From Atopobiaceae bacterium (GTDB lineage Bacteria > Actinomycetota > Coriobacteriia > Coriobacteriales > Atopobiaceae): a DNA stretch of 33,535 bases. The stretch is taken from assembly GCA_017545665.1 (NCBI GenBank), contig JAFWKQ010000035.1, positions 1-33,535 of the forward strand, written 5' to 3'. This document shows positions 8,095 to 16,131 of the stretch, one piece after another. The translations under genes and the position numbers were made by a program. The notes under the pieces were generated by a model that was given only the letters and a program-made list of their open reading frames with translations, was not told where the DNA came from and made no database searches. Position 1 is the stretch's first letter. Every line of letters starts with the position of its first letter.

Positions 8095-9450
8095 ATGGAA
8101 CTTTACGCACCCTATATACCACAGGCATTGGCACTCGCAACCTGGAGCGCGTGCATTGTGCTGGTCGCCGCTCACAGGGCCAGCACTTTGGCAGCGTCCG
8201 TGGCTATGCTCGCCGGATCCGGAATCATGGCGCTCGCATGCCATACCTCAGGCGACCAGATCGCGGCTCTCTCTTGTGCGGCGGTCGGCATCTTGGTGCA
8301 AGCGATCCCCCTCTTCGCCCTTGGAGGAATACAAGGCGAGGCGAGGACCTGCGCCGCAGTTTTGGCTGACAGCATCCATGTTGTGATGACGATGTCCATG
8401 GTCGCCGAGACGACGTACAGCGGTGCGTACGCCTGCGCTGACGCAGTGAGGCTCGCGGTTGCACTTGTCGGACTCTCACTGCTCGCGTCGGCGATCTGCG
8501 AGCGCATAGGGTCGCGGCTCTTCGACGGACGGGACACGGGCGCCCTCGCCGTTGCTGCAGCAGTGACCACTTACGTCATGCTGCGCTCCCCCGACCGCTC
8601 CTTCATCGTGTCGCTGCCCTGGTGGGGCAACGCCTCCCTCACCGAAGCCGCGGTCGCTTGCTGCGCGGTCGTGCTACCGACGAGCATGGCTCTCTATGCG
8701 CCACCGTCAGGTGACGCCGGCCCTCTTCCTCGCCTTGCACTCCCTGTTACGATGTCTATTACGGCGTGCTGCATGTCCTATCTGGGCGAAACAGCGGCGG
8801 GCATAGCCCTCTCCTTGGCAATGGCGTTCACGGCAAGGGGCATGGGTAGACGCACTACAACCGTCATCGTGTCACTTGTCGTTGCTATTCTCGCTGCAGT
8901 CGGACTTTCGTTCGTTGCGCCAAACATGTCGAATGCATGGCGGGTTTGGTCGGGCACGATGGAACCTCCCTTCGCATACATCGACCAGGCAAAGACTACT
9001 CAGGCACTTTTCTCTGGAGACAACGTGTTGATCGGCTGCGGCGTCGGGAGAGAAACCCCAGCAATGATCGAGGCGCCTCACGGCGTGGTATGGCCCCTTA
9101 TGATGATGGGTGGGACCTTCGGTGCCATGGGACTCGCAACGTTCGTTGTGGTCTGTGCGTGCTCTTTCGTGACTGGCATCAGGGCGATAAAGTCGCGTGG
9201 AGGCGTGTCACTGCCGTTCCTCGCCATCACGATGGGTGCCACCCTTGCGCTCGGGATCCTAGCGTCGCTCGGCGTCATTCCCGACCTCGGCAACCACGGC
9301 CCCATGTTCCTCTGCCTTGAGGCGACAACATGTGAGCCCGTCTTCCTAGCCGCCGCCGTGGCGTTTTCGGTCGGGCACGACACATGGACCTCGGGGGACG
9401 CGCAAGAGAGCCGCGCCGTAGCACTCCTTCCACCCACAAGCAACAGATAA
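8095..9450 (+). CDS. Polytopic membrane protein, divergent FtsW/RodA (SEDS)-like
   Basis: The 451-residue protein has about ten hydrophobic helices. In its second half a loop reads LFSGDNVLIGCGVGRETPAM, followed by a helix, a pair of helices, and a segment LGVIPDLGNHGPMF. This mirrors the SEDS layout (GG-x-x-GxGxG before the large extracellular loop, a G-x-x-G helix, and LPxTGxxLPF near the end). SEDS proteins polymerise peptidoglycan glycan strands. Similarity is weak and key late motifs differ (LPxTG is IPDLG and the PFxSxGGSS stretch is not kept), so activity on lipid II is uncertain. Ending is a soluble, Ser-rich tail. In actinobacteria RodA/FtsW sits beside FhaA, FHA, PP2C and PknB genes, and the same kinds of gene occur downstream here. 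Confidence 0.5.
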   Translation: MELYAPYIPQALALATWSACIVLVAAHRASTLAASVAMLAGSGIMALACHTSGDQIAALSCAAVGILVQAIPLFALGGIQGEARTCAAVLADSIHVVMTMSMVAETTYSGAYACADAVRLAVALVGLSLLASAICERIGSRLFDGRDTGALAVAAAVTTYVMLRSPDRSFIVSLPWWGNASLTEAAVACCAVVLPTSMALYAPPSGDAGPLPRLALPVTMSITACCMSYLGETAAGIALSLAMAFTARGMGRRTTTVIVSLVVAILAAVGLSFVAPNMSNAWRVWSGTMEPPFAYIDQAKTTQALFSGDNVLIGCGVGRETPAMIEAPHGVVWPLMMMGGTFGAMGLATFVVVCACSFVTGIRAIKSRGGVSLPFLAITMGATLALGILASLGVIPDLGNHGPMFLCLEATTCEPVFLAAAVAFSVGHDTWTSGDAQESRAVALLPPTSNR

Positions 9451-9508
9451 GGCATTTAGACGCCTGGAGGCCCGAACCGACGCAACCGCAGACCCACGCT
9501 GAAGTGCC

Positions 9509-10536
9509 TTACTCCTTACCTAAGGTAGCGGCAAACATAAGTTCTTCAGATGAGACATCGCGATGGGCGCGGTTCGGGCCAGGCAACGTGCCATCCCATC
9601 GATGCTGTATGCGCTGCCTCGCCATAGCCGAGACCACCTCATGCGGGTTATGCCAGGTCCCAGGGTTATCCCCCGACTTCACATATCGTGCGGGTGGGAA
9701 GGTCGATCTCGAACTCCACCTCGAAGGAATGACCATCGAAGCGCGATGTCTTCACGTTTCTGAGGAGCGTCCTCCTGCGCCTTTCAGGTCTGCGCGGCCC
9801 GGGGACGAAGTCGGCCGACGCGGGCTCGATGCGCGGCGAATACCGTATGACATATACCTCGTCCGCATTCGCAAGGTCCCGCCAGAGGTCGTCGTAGTCG
9901 CCAGCCACCACCGCGACGAGCGCCATCCTCGTGCCCTTAACAAGGTCCTTCAGGAAGCGCACGCGCTCCGAGAGCGTGACGTTGTCGACGGCAACCATGT
10001 CCATGTTGTCCAGCACCACGAGGCACTTGTCGGCCGTCTCGTCTATCGTGCCGGGGTTCTCCTCGCTCTCGCCTATGACGTCCAAGAGGACGTCTTTGCA
10101 CGGACGGCATCACTTCATCGAGGTTGACAAGGATCTTCCTTTGGTCCATGAGGCGCTCCGACGCCTCCGCAAGGGCAATGCGGTCCGCCATATCACGGCG
10201 ATTCACCGCGCCCTCCCAATACTCGAGGCCGACACCGACCGCGCATATCCTCTCGTGCGCGGCCTCGAGGCTCGTGCTCTGCAGCTGCAGGTAGACCACG
10301 GGTACCCCAGCCCTCCACACCATGTTGTCGCAGAGCACGGTCTTGCCAGCGTTCGGCCAGCCTACTACGACCGTGAGGCCACCGATCGGGAACGCCAGCA
10401 GGCCATCGAGCCCCGGTACGTCGACGCATATGTGCCTGCTGGAACTCGCGCTCGCAGCCATTGCCACGCACTCCGCGACATTGCGATAGTGCCTCGCGTA
10501 CCGTCCCTCTACGAAACCCTTGAACCTGTCCATCAT
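9509..10536 (-). pseudogene. RecA/DnaB-like P-loop ATPase with two apparent frameshifts
   Basis: Starting at an ATG with a GAGGAG site, the first frame carries GLDGLLAFPIGGLTVVVG and the Walker A GWPNAGKT, as in KaiC/RadA/DnaB-like ATPases. Near 10110 the sense shifts by one base (GTGCAAAGACGTC). The new frame continues with KDVLLDVIGESEE and the Walker B KCLVVLDNMDM. It ends in a stop created at a run of five C (9670-9674, GGGGG on the coding strand). Taking out one G gives GDNPGTWHNPHEVVSAMA and runs to a stop at 9509. The repaired protein would have about 341 residues. Such ATPases act on DNA or as clock/regulatory switches; its role here is unknown. Two single-base shifts point to decay or sequencing error. 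Confidence 0.6.
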
Positions 10537-10567
10537 CAGCTCCTCTCTATAAGCCGCAGCCGCACAA

Positions 10568-10611
10568 AGCCTGATTTCGTAGAGCCGCGCGTCGGCCCCA
10601 CGAATCAGGCT
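10568..10611 (-). terminator. Hairpin terminator
   Basis: Arms AGCCTGATTTCGT and ACGAATCAGGCT pair over 12 bp with one bulged base. On the minus strand the hairpin is followed by TTGTG. It lies between the unknown gene that ends at 10713 and the ATPase gene downstream of it on the same strand. Confidence 0.45.
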
Positions 10612-10712
10612 ACCGTACGGACGCAGCAGGCCTTACGCAAGCGGAACTTGCCTTCCCCCAACAAGGAGTCCTAACGAGGTGGGTAGCCGACTCTCTCCGG
10701 GCGCTCGGTACC

Positions 10713-11654
10713 CTACATGTCGAACTCGCTGTGGAACAGCGTCCTAGCCGTCATGGTATGCCTTCTGTCCCCAACTATGCCAAGCAGACAGAGGAATGCC
10801 ACGAGGGCATCGTCGGTTTCCAGCACGTCTCCGGTGGGGAGGTTCCCGACAGCAGCGCTCAATGCGTCCATAGCGCGCTCGTCCACAAACCCAAGCTCTG
10901 ATATCGCTTTGTCCACGTACGTCCTGATAAGATTGCCCTTCACCCCCACGCAGGTTGAGGCCAGTCCGCTCGCGTCGATGCGGTGCACACCACCATCGTT
11001 GCGGTACAAACAGTCCAGATGACCGGCATATTCATACTGGTCCCTGCCGGGTCCCCATCCTTGCACGAGGGCGACAGCGAGCGTCATCATGAGAAATGCC
11101 CTCCAGCAAAAGAAGACGCCCAAGAGCTCGTCCCTCATGAATCCCGTGACGTAGCCGACGCGCTCGATAAAGGACGAGCAGAAGCCGTCGGTGGAAGCTA
11201 GACGGCCCAGATTCCTCGTGACCACGTCGCAATACGGCCGGTCCATATGCATGTGACACTCTATGATGGACCACCTAACCGACTCTTGGGTGTATCCAAA
11301 GTCGGAAGAGCCGTAGATGTCGGTGTCGTATGCACCGACCACGTCTACCACCGACCGCAGGCCCTCCCACACCAACCTCTCGTTGCCCGCGAGAGCAGTG
11401 GTCTCTGAAAGCCTTTTTGCCAGCTCGTCCATCTCAGCGAGCCGGCCATGGTGCCACCAGTCATGCTCTGACGTGGCAAAGTCCCAAAACGGCCTTGCGA
11501 CAACCACTGTTCCGAGAAAAGACCCGTCGTTCGTCTCCCGCCAAAGCCGCTCGATGGCATCGTGCCGTCGCCTGTCCATCTCTCTGTCCCCCTCGCCGGG
11601 GAGTCGACGAGCGTCCCAGATGTATGATCCCGCCTCATGCATGTACACCGGCAT
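10713..11654 (-). CDS. Unknown 313-residue protein
   Basis: I do not recognise a family. The protein is rich in Trp, Tyr and acidic residues, begins MPVYMHEAGSYIWDARRLPG, and has one hydrophobic stretch around LLGVFFCWRAFLMMTLAVAL that could be a buried helix or a membrane segment. The start at 11654 is chosen over an upstream one (11702) because GAGAGGAGAG lies just before it. It lies between the TatD remnant upstream and the damaged ATPase downstream, all on the minus strand, separated by 61 and 176 bases. The frame is intact for over 940 bases with natural composition, so it is very likely a real gene. Confidence 0.7.
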   Translation of the reverse strand: MPVYMHEAGSYIWDARRLPGEGDREMDRRRHDAIERLWRETNDGSFLGTVVVARPFWDFATSEHDWWHHGRLAEMDELAKRLSETTALAGNERLVWEGLRSVVDVVGAYDTDIYGSSDFGYTQESVRWSIIECHMHMDRPYCDVVTRNLGRLASTDGFCSSFIERVGYVTGFMRDELLGVFFCWRAFLMMTLAVALVQGWGPGRDQYEYAGHLDCLYRNDGGVHRIDASGLASTCVGVKGNLIRTYVDKAISELGFVDERAMDALSAAVGNLPTGDVLETDDALVAFLCLLGIVGDRRHTMTARTLFHSEFDM

Positions 11655-11715
11655 GTCTTGCTCTCCTCTCTCGAAGCCGCTCAAAACAGAGTTAGGCGGC
11701 ATCCCTTAGACGATA

Positions 11716-12160
11716 TCAATTGCGTACGCCACTCCTCAATCCGAAGAAGACCCTCTCCGCATTGGCAGTCGTTACCTCCGCGACCTCATCCGCCGAGACA
11801 CCACGCAGTCGAGCGACTTCGCGGGCGATCATGGGAATCGCCGTGGAGTCGTTGCGGTTGGACGATCATATGGACCCTCGTCTCGTACTCGTGGCGCAGC
11901 TTCGAGAGGCGCGGCACGTCGCGACCGGCGCGCTTGTCCCTTCGGATGCGGCAGGCGTGCTTCGGGTGGATACCCACGGCAAATCAGACGTTGTCGCGGC
12001 CGGCGAGGCAGCCCATCATCTGGACGTTGCTGTCGTAGGAGATCGCTGGGCAGATGACCTTTTCCACACCGGCGGCACTTGCGCGGGCAAACGTCTCGTC
12101 GCGGTCCTCGTCGAACACCGGAAGGTTATAGTGCGCGTGCGTGTCGATGTACGTTGCCAT
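11716..12160 (-). pseudogene. tatD: Decayed TatD-family nuclease
   Basis: TatD proteins are metal-dependent DNases with a TIM-barrel of about 260 residues. The gene starts well (GGAGGTGCT then ATG) and encodes MATYIDTHAHYNLPVFDEDR, with the metal-binding HAH pair, up to GRDNV. There a TGA replaces the expected Trp of W-FAVGIHPKHA (11981-11983). Downstream, an in-frame piece continues briefly, most of the middle barrel is gone, and the true family ending appears in another frame (PMIAREVARLRG, SADEVAEVTTANAERVFFG). The total is under 150 codons, so this is a genuine relic with a nonsense codon, a large internal deletion and a frameshift. Confidence 0.8.
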
Positions 12161-12215
12161 AGCACCTCCGTCTCTGGCGCTGGCCCTCACAATTCTACGG
12201 CCACCATAAACCACA

Positions 12216-12263
12216 GCGGATGGCACGGCACGAAGAGCAATGCAGTCGAGCCGCGCCATCCGC
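12216..12263 (-). terminator. Hairpin after the repeat-protein gene
   Basis: Arms GCGGATGGC and GCCATCCGC (9 bp), extended by CGGC/GCCG past one mismatch, lie 22 bases beyond the stop of the minus-strand repeat protein and before the TatD relic. No T-run is present. Confidence 0.4.
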
Positions 12264-12284
12264 CTCCTTATGCCAGTAGCGCCC

Positions 12285-12494
12285 CTACCAGCTGAACAAG
12301 GTGTTACAGTCGTTATCCCTGAACTCGTTGCCGAACACGTGACCAATGGTATTGCAGTCATTGTCGCGGAACTCGTTGCCGTAGAAGTGCCCGATGGTGT
12401 TGCAGTTGTTGTCGCGAAGTTCGTTACCGTAGAAGTGCCCGATGGTGTCACCGTTGCTGGTGCGTACCTCGTTGCCGAACATATGAAGTTCCAT
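12285..12494 (-). CDS. Small tandem-repeat protein (16-residue repeats)
   Basis: A 69-residue protein starting at an ATG with a GAGGAGGT site. After MELHM it consists of about four copies of a 16-residue unit, consensus GNEFRDNDCNTIGHFY. Each copy has the pattern aromatic-GNE-hydrophobic-R-(D/T)-N-(D/N)-x-NTIGH. The short period, Asn/Asp/Gly turns and alternating hydrophobics suggest stacked beta-hairpins or a small solenoid. I do not know a family for it. The strong ribosome site, the repeats diverging mainly at synonymous or conservative positions, and the following hairpin argue for a real gene. It reads divergently from the kinase operon, whose regulatory region starts ~75 bases away. Confidence 0.65.
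   Translation of the reverse strand: MELHMFGNEVRTSNGDTIGHFYGNELRDNNCNTIGHFYGNEFRDNDCNTIGHVFGNEFRDNDCNTLFSW
12294..12483 (-). repeat. 48-bp tandem repeat inside the small repeat protein
   Basis: Three and a half to four imperfect 48-base units, each starting GTTGCCG(T/A)A on the plus strand, encode the 16-residue protein repeat. The period is an exact multiple of three and keeps the reading frame. Confidence 0.75.
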
Positions 12495-12567
12495 GTCGTA
12501 CCTCCTCGATCGTCGTAGCGGCCCATCCGCTTCGACGATTCAACAATACCTCCGTCCGGAAACGTAC

Positions 12568-12600
12568 TTGCGCAAGCAGTAGGCCCACGGACTTGCGCAA
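12568..12600. promoter_or_regulatory. Paired TTGCGCAA sites 5 and 6 before the kinase operon
   Basis: Two perfect copies at 12568-12575 and 12593-12600, both inside the longer ACTTGCGCAAG, have starts 25 bp apart (between two and two and a half helical turns). The second lies 71 bp before the first operon gene, and 20 bases after it comes TATCCT (12621-12626), the candidate -10. Confidence 0.6.
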
Positions 12601-12614
12601 GGGTGCAAAACGTG

Positions 12615-12654
12615 CCTCGCTATCCTGACGTAACAGGTCGTCAGGATAGCGAGG
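12615..12654 (+). promoter_or_regulatory. 16-bp perfect inverted repeat over the start region of the kinase operon
   Basis: Arms CCTCGCTATCCTGACG and its exact complement enclose the 8-base spacer TAACAGGT. The left arm contains the candidate -10 TATCCT. The right arm contains most of the ribosome site GAGGAGG of the zinc-ribbon gene (ATG 12664). If transcribed whole, the stem would hide the ribosome site. If transcription starts at about 12633, it is better read as a repressor operator. Confidence 0.6.
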
Positions 12655-12663
12655 AGGCAGACC

Positions 12664-13632
12664 ATGGAAAACACTTGTCCTAAATGCGGACTACCCACAA
12701 AGAGCATCGACGAGGTGTGCGCAAACTGCGGGACGACGCTCAAGGGCGCGGATCAGGCGGACGAAACGCGCCCCGATTCGTTCCGAACCCCCGCATTCTC
12801 CACTAACAGACGCAACCAGACGGCCGATATCCCCGCACACATCGCCAAGCATGGCTCCACATCCCCTGGCCTCACGAAGAAGAGGGGGCCCAATCCGATC
12901 GCGATTGTCGCAGGGCTTTGCCTGGCACTTGCGATAGGCTCGCTGCTCTTCGCGAACCACCGGGAAGGCCTCGCGGCAAAGAACGTCTCCAGCGAAGCCG
13001 AGGCCTCCAGCGCTTCGGACAGCACGGGCACGACGCAAGTCGCCAGCGTCGTTGAGCCCGCGGAGGATGCGGGACGAAGCCCTGCCTCGGAAAAACCCGT
13101 CCCGGCCGACCAGGAGCAAACAAGCACTGAGGATGACAAAGGAAGCTCCCGCGACAGCTCGGAGAAGGAATCCCCCAACACGACCTCCTCGAAGTACCCG
13201 GGGCTGGTGGGCACTTGGAAGGGCAAGCTCCAGCCCAGCGACTCAAGTGCATACTGCTACGGCGCCTCCGAGATGCCCCTCGTGCTCGACATAAAAAAGG
13301 TCGACGCGACGGGGATGATCACGGCCGACATACACGTCTGCTTTCACGGCCATAGCGAACTCGCGAACTCCGCCGCCTCAGACGAGGGGGACGCCTACAT
13401 GGACTACACGGACGTCGTGCTCACGTATTCGAACGGCCAGCTCCGCTACTCGGACGAGAAGATGAGCCAGTATCCCGGAATTACCTGTATGCTCAACATC
13501 ATCCTCGACGTAAAGGACATCGAGTCCTCCCGCCCGTCCATCAGCGGCCTCGTCGACGCCACGTACGACCTGTGGGACTCCAACGGCCCCTGGGGAAATC
13601 AGACCGACTACTTCGTCTTGGAGAGGCAGTGA
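12664..13632 (+). CDS. Zinc-ribbon, single-pass membrane protein
   Basis: The 322-residue protein starts with a zinc ribbon, CPKCG (Cys5, Cys8) and CANCG (Cys19, Cys22). A polar linker follows, then one membrane helix at about 77-97 (NPIAIVAGLCLALAIGSLLF), a Ser/Thr/Glu/Pro-rich spacer (about 105-180), and an external domain (181-322) beginning YPGLVGTWKGKLQ, which looks like a small beta-barrel of the lipocalin/extracytoplasmic type. The topology would place the ribbon inside and the beta domain outside. It is the first gene of the kinase operon, eight bases before the first kinase, so it may be a membrane sensor or a kinase target. The linker and external part are rich in Ser/Thr. Confidence 0.75.
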   Translation: MENTCPKCGLPTKSIDEVCANCGTTLKGADQADETRPDSFRTPAFSTNRRNQTADIPAHIAKHGSTSPGLTKKRGPNPIAIVAGLCLALAIGSLLFANHREGLAAKNVSSEAEASSASDSTGTTQVASVVEPAEDAGRSPASEKPVPADQEQTSTEDDKGSSRDSSEKESPNTTSSKYPGLVGTWKGKLQPSDSSAYCYGASEMPLVLDIKKVDATGMITADIHVCFHGHSELANSAASDEGDAYMDYTDVVLTYSNGQLRYSDEKMSQYPGITCMLNIILDVKDIESSRPSISGLVDATYDLWDSNGPWGNQTDYFVLERQ

Positions 13633-13640
13633 GGCAGACC

Positions 13641-15134
13641 ATGAGACGAGGACGATTCTATCCGGCGGAGTCGTGCGACGTCGAGTTCGAGATCGACGGC
13701 GGCAAGGGCCGCATCGAGCCTGGCGAGCCTTATTCCCTTCAGGCAGAATGCGGGACCTTCGGCAAGCTGGCCTTGTTCGGGAGGCACTCCCGCGCCCGGC
13801 TTGCCTGCCTGAAGGTATTTGACGCGGAGGCTGACGAGGACGGCGAGCCGCCTGACGACATCGTCGCGGAGGTCGAGGCGCTAGCAGCCCAAGAGGGTAG
13901 GTACGCACCCGCGTACATCTGCCTTGGGAAAGCCTTGGGGGAAGACGACGGGCTCTATCACTGGGCGATCGCGATGGAGTATCTCGAAGGGTATCGGTCG
14001 GTCGAGAGCATGGTCGTCGCTCAAGGCGGGACTCTGGACAGCGGTCACGACCATGCAGCCGAGCGAACGTGCACCCTCCTCGTAGAGATAGCGAAGGCGA
14101 TCAGGTCGATCCACTCATCTGGTCACGTGCACCGCGACCTAAGCCCCAGAAACATCCTGGTGAAAGGGACCGGGGGCGGAAACGGGGACATACGAATCAT
14201 CGACTTCGGCCAATCAACCCAGCGATTCGACTACGTGGGCACCACCGGCGGGGCAAGGCTACACCTCGGAACGCCCGGGTTCACCGCCCCCGAAATATTC
14301 GATCTGGCGGCGCTGCGAGGCAGAGGCTCGCAGGCGACGAGCTCCTTCTCGCTTGGGGCGCTCGCCTACTTCATCGCGAGCGGGCAGGCACCGTTTCAGC
14401 TGGAATTCGACAGCGAGAGCCAACGATACAGGCAACAGATGGCGCACTGTAGGCGGGCGGACGAGAGCTCCGTAACCATCGGGCACTTCTGCCGGATGGC
14501 ACGGATCGAGAGAGTGCCCATACCGCTAAACGACAGTGCGACACGAATCTTCTCATCCGACGTGAAAGCCCGCTCGACACTCCTCCTAATCGACGCCTGC
14601 ACCCACGGGAAGCCCTTCGCTCGCCCGACCATGGACGAGGCGATCCACGTCTTGGAAGGGATCCGCGACTCCTCGGAGAACGTCGTGCCTGGGATACCGA
14701 TGACGGCGTCCCGCTCCCAAGCCCTGTACAAATCCGCCTTGGACGAGTATGCGAACGGTGACGATTCGGAGCCGTGCAACCGCCGCGTATCCGCCGCGTC
14801 GGCGATCTCGGCCGCCGGCGGCAACTCAGACGGGGCCCTCCTCGCAGGCGCCGCCCTGGAGCGGATCGGCGATGGGTTCCCGACCGCCAGCCTGTCGATG
14901 GGGTTCTATCGGGTGGCCGCAGATGCCGGGTCGGGCACGGCGAAGACCTGCGTCGCAAGGCTCCTGCTCGACCGCCAAAGCACCGAAGACGACTTGGCGG
15001 AGGCCCTGCGCCTATTGACGGAGGCTGCGGCATCGGGAAACGCATGTGCGAAGAGGACGATCGATCAATTGGCGGCGGGCAATCCGGCCATCCGGACATC
15101 ACCTAGCCGCACGAAAACGAAGGAGCAGCGATGA
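13641..15134 (+). CDS. Ser/Thr protein kinase with C-terminal Sel1-like repeats
   Basis: A 497-residue eukaryotic-type kinase. Visible motifs are a glycine-loop-like ECGTFGKLALFG (36-47), Lys58 in CLKVFD, hinge MEYLEG (112-117), the catalytic loop HRDLSPRN (164-171), DFGQ (188-191) and GTPGFTAPE (210-218). All catalytic residues are present. Residues ~395-485 carry Sel1/TPR-like helical repeats (ALERIGDGFPTASLSMGFYR, then SGTAKTCVARLL, EALRLLTEAAASG), a likely docking module. There is no membrane helix. ATG 13641 lies 8 bases after the preceding stop; an upstream in-frame extension would overlap that gene. Its TGA overlaps the next ATG (ATGA), showing tight co-translation with the FhaA-like gene, a plausible substrate. 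Confidence 0.85.
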   Translation: MRRGRFYPAESCDVEFEIDGGKGRIEPGEPYSLQAECGTFGKLALFGRHSRARLACLKVFDAEADEDGEPPDDIVAEVEALAAQEGRYAPAYICLGKALGEDDGLYHWAIAMEYLEGYRSVESMVVAQGGTLDSGHDHAAERTCTLLVEIAKAIRSIHSSGHVHRDLSPRNILVKGTGGGNGDIRIIDFGQSTQRFDYVGTTGGARLHLGTPGFTAPEIFDLAALRGRGSQATSSFSLGALAYFIASGQAPFQLEFDSESQRYRQQMAHCRRADESSVTIGHFCRMARIERVPIPLNDSATRIFSSDVKARSTLLLIDACTHGKPFARPTMDEAIHVLEGIRDSSENVVPGIPMTASRSQALYKSALDEYANGDDSEPCNRRVSAASAISAAGGNSDGALLAGAALERIGDGFPTASLSMGFYRVAADAGSGTAKTCVARLLLDRQSTEDDLAEALRLLTEAAASGNACAKRTIDQLAAGNPAIRTSPSRTKTKEQR

Positions 15135-16054
15135 ACACCTTTGACAAATCAAGTCGACTCATGCTGGCAATCAATCGAATCGACATCTGGGGTAGGGCCG
15201 TGGCGATGCGCCTTGGACACATCCTGTCAAACGATGACCTGCGTCACGCCGGCGCGGAGATCGCAAGGAACCCCGTCGCGATCGAGGACGCGTGCTGGAG
15301 AGGGATGCTGGCGAACCAGAAGGTCTGGTCGGACTGCATCGAGCTGCCTACGGCCTGCGTAGTCCGGGTCAGCCCCGAGGACTGGCACGGATACTGGAGG
15401 GTTGACACGCCAGACAAGTGCCGCATGCTCAGCGACAGGCTGGCGGCTCGCGCGAAGGACAAGCTGGGCTCTCATGAAGTCGCCGTCAAGGTCACCATAC
15501 TGCCCAGCGGGTCCGTAAGCCAAGGCTACTTCGACGTAGCCACGTCCTTCGCACATCGCGAACCTCGCACGCGCAACGAACCCGGCGCACCGAATACCAC
15601 GCTCCCATCCACCCAAAGGATCGCGCGCGACAGCCACGGGGCATCCACCGGTCAGAGCACGGCGAAGCATATGGGTAACGGACCCACGTCAGAAGGCGTC
15701 TCCTTAACCGAGAAGTCGCCGTTGTCGCGCACGTCATGCATCCTCGCGCTCCCGGACGGCTCCATACAATCCGTCTGGGACGGCGACACGATCGGCTCCA
15801 ATCACGGATCCTGTACCCTGCGGTTCGACACGAGCCAGTATCCCCACCTTCACAGGCTGCACGCCGAGTTCAAGAACGTCAGCGGCCACTGGAAGCTCGT
15901 GAACGTAGGGAAAAACGGATCCCAGGTCTTCAAGGCCGACGGCAGCGTCCGGAAGCTCGATGCAGGGGACCAGTGCATCTTGGATGACGGCGACGTGCTG
16001 GTTCTTGGACAGGAGCTTACGCTTGTCTTCTATAACCAAAGCAATATGATCTGA
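15131..16054 (+). CDS. FhaA-like protein: DUF3662-like N-terminus plus FHA domain
   Basis: Residues ~30-140 resemble the DUF3662 domain of actinobacterial FhaA (ARNPVAIED, then PTACVVRVSPEDW, and a closing strand GYFDVAT). A Ser/Thr-rich linker (145-198) follows and could be phosphorylated. Residues 200-302 form an FHA domain: DGDTIGSNHGSCTL, HRLHAEF, WKLVNVGKNGSQV, LDDGDVLVLG. FHA domains read phosphothreonine. Here the usual GR at the phosphate loop is GS, and the SRxHA motif reads HRLHA, so classic phosphothreonine binding is in doubt. It starts inside the kinase stop codon. In mycobacteria FhaA is a PknB-linked regulator of cell-wall synthesis. Confidence 0.75.
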   Translation: MNTFDKSSRLMLAINRIDIWGRAVAMRLGHILSNDDLRHAGAEIARNPVAIEDACWRGMLANQKVWSDCIELPTACVVRVSPEDWHGYWRVDTPDKCRMLSDRLAARAKDKLGSHEVAVKVTILPSGSVSQGYFDVATSFAHREPRTRNEPGAPNTTLPSTQRIARDSHGASTGQSTAKHMGNGPTSEGVSLTEKSPLSRTSCILALPDGSIQSVWDGDTIGSNHGSCTLRFDTSQYPHLHRLHAEFKNVSGHWKLVNVGKNGSQVFKADGSVRKLDAGDQCILDDGDVLVLGQELTLVFYNQSNMI

Positions 16055-16131
16055 CGTAATTGGCGTCATCGAGGCCTGACGGCAGAGGCTTTCTGCAAAG
16101 CACGAGAACTTAAGAGATATGGAAGAGAGAT

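Noticed and set aside
12294..12483. Regular 48-bp repeats that might suggest a CRISPR array
   Set aside because: There are no spacers between the units, the period is a multiple of three, and the repeats encode a protein with a good ribosome site.
14371..15102. A 243-codon minus-strand open frame
   Set aside because: Arg/Pro/Ser-rich shadow of the first kinase gene, with no start signal.
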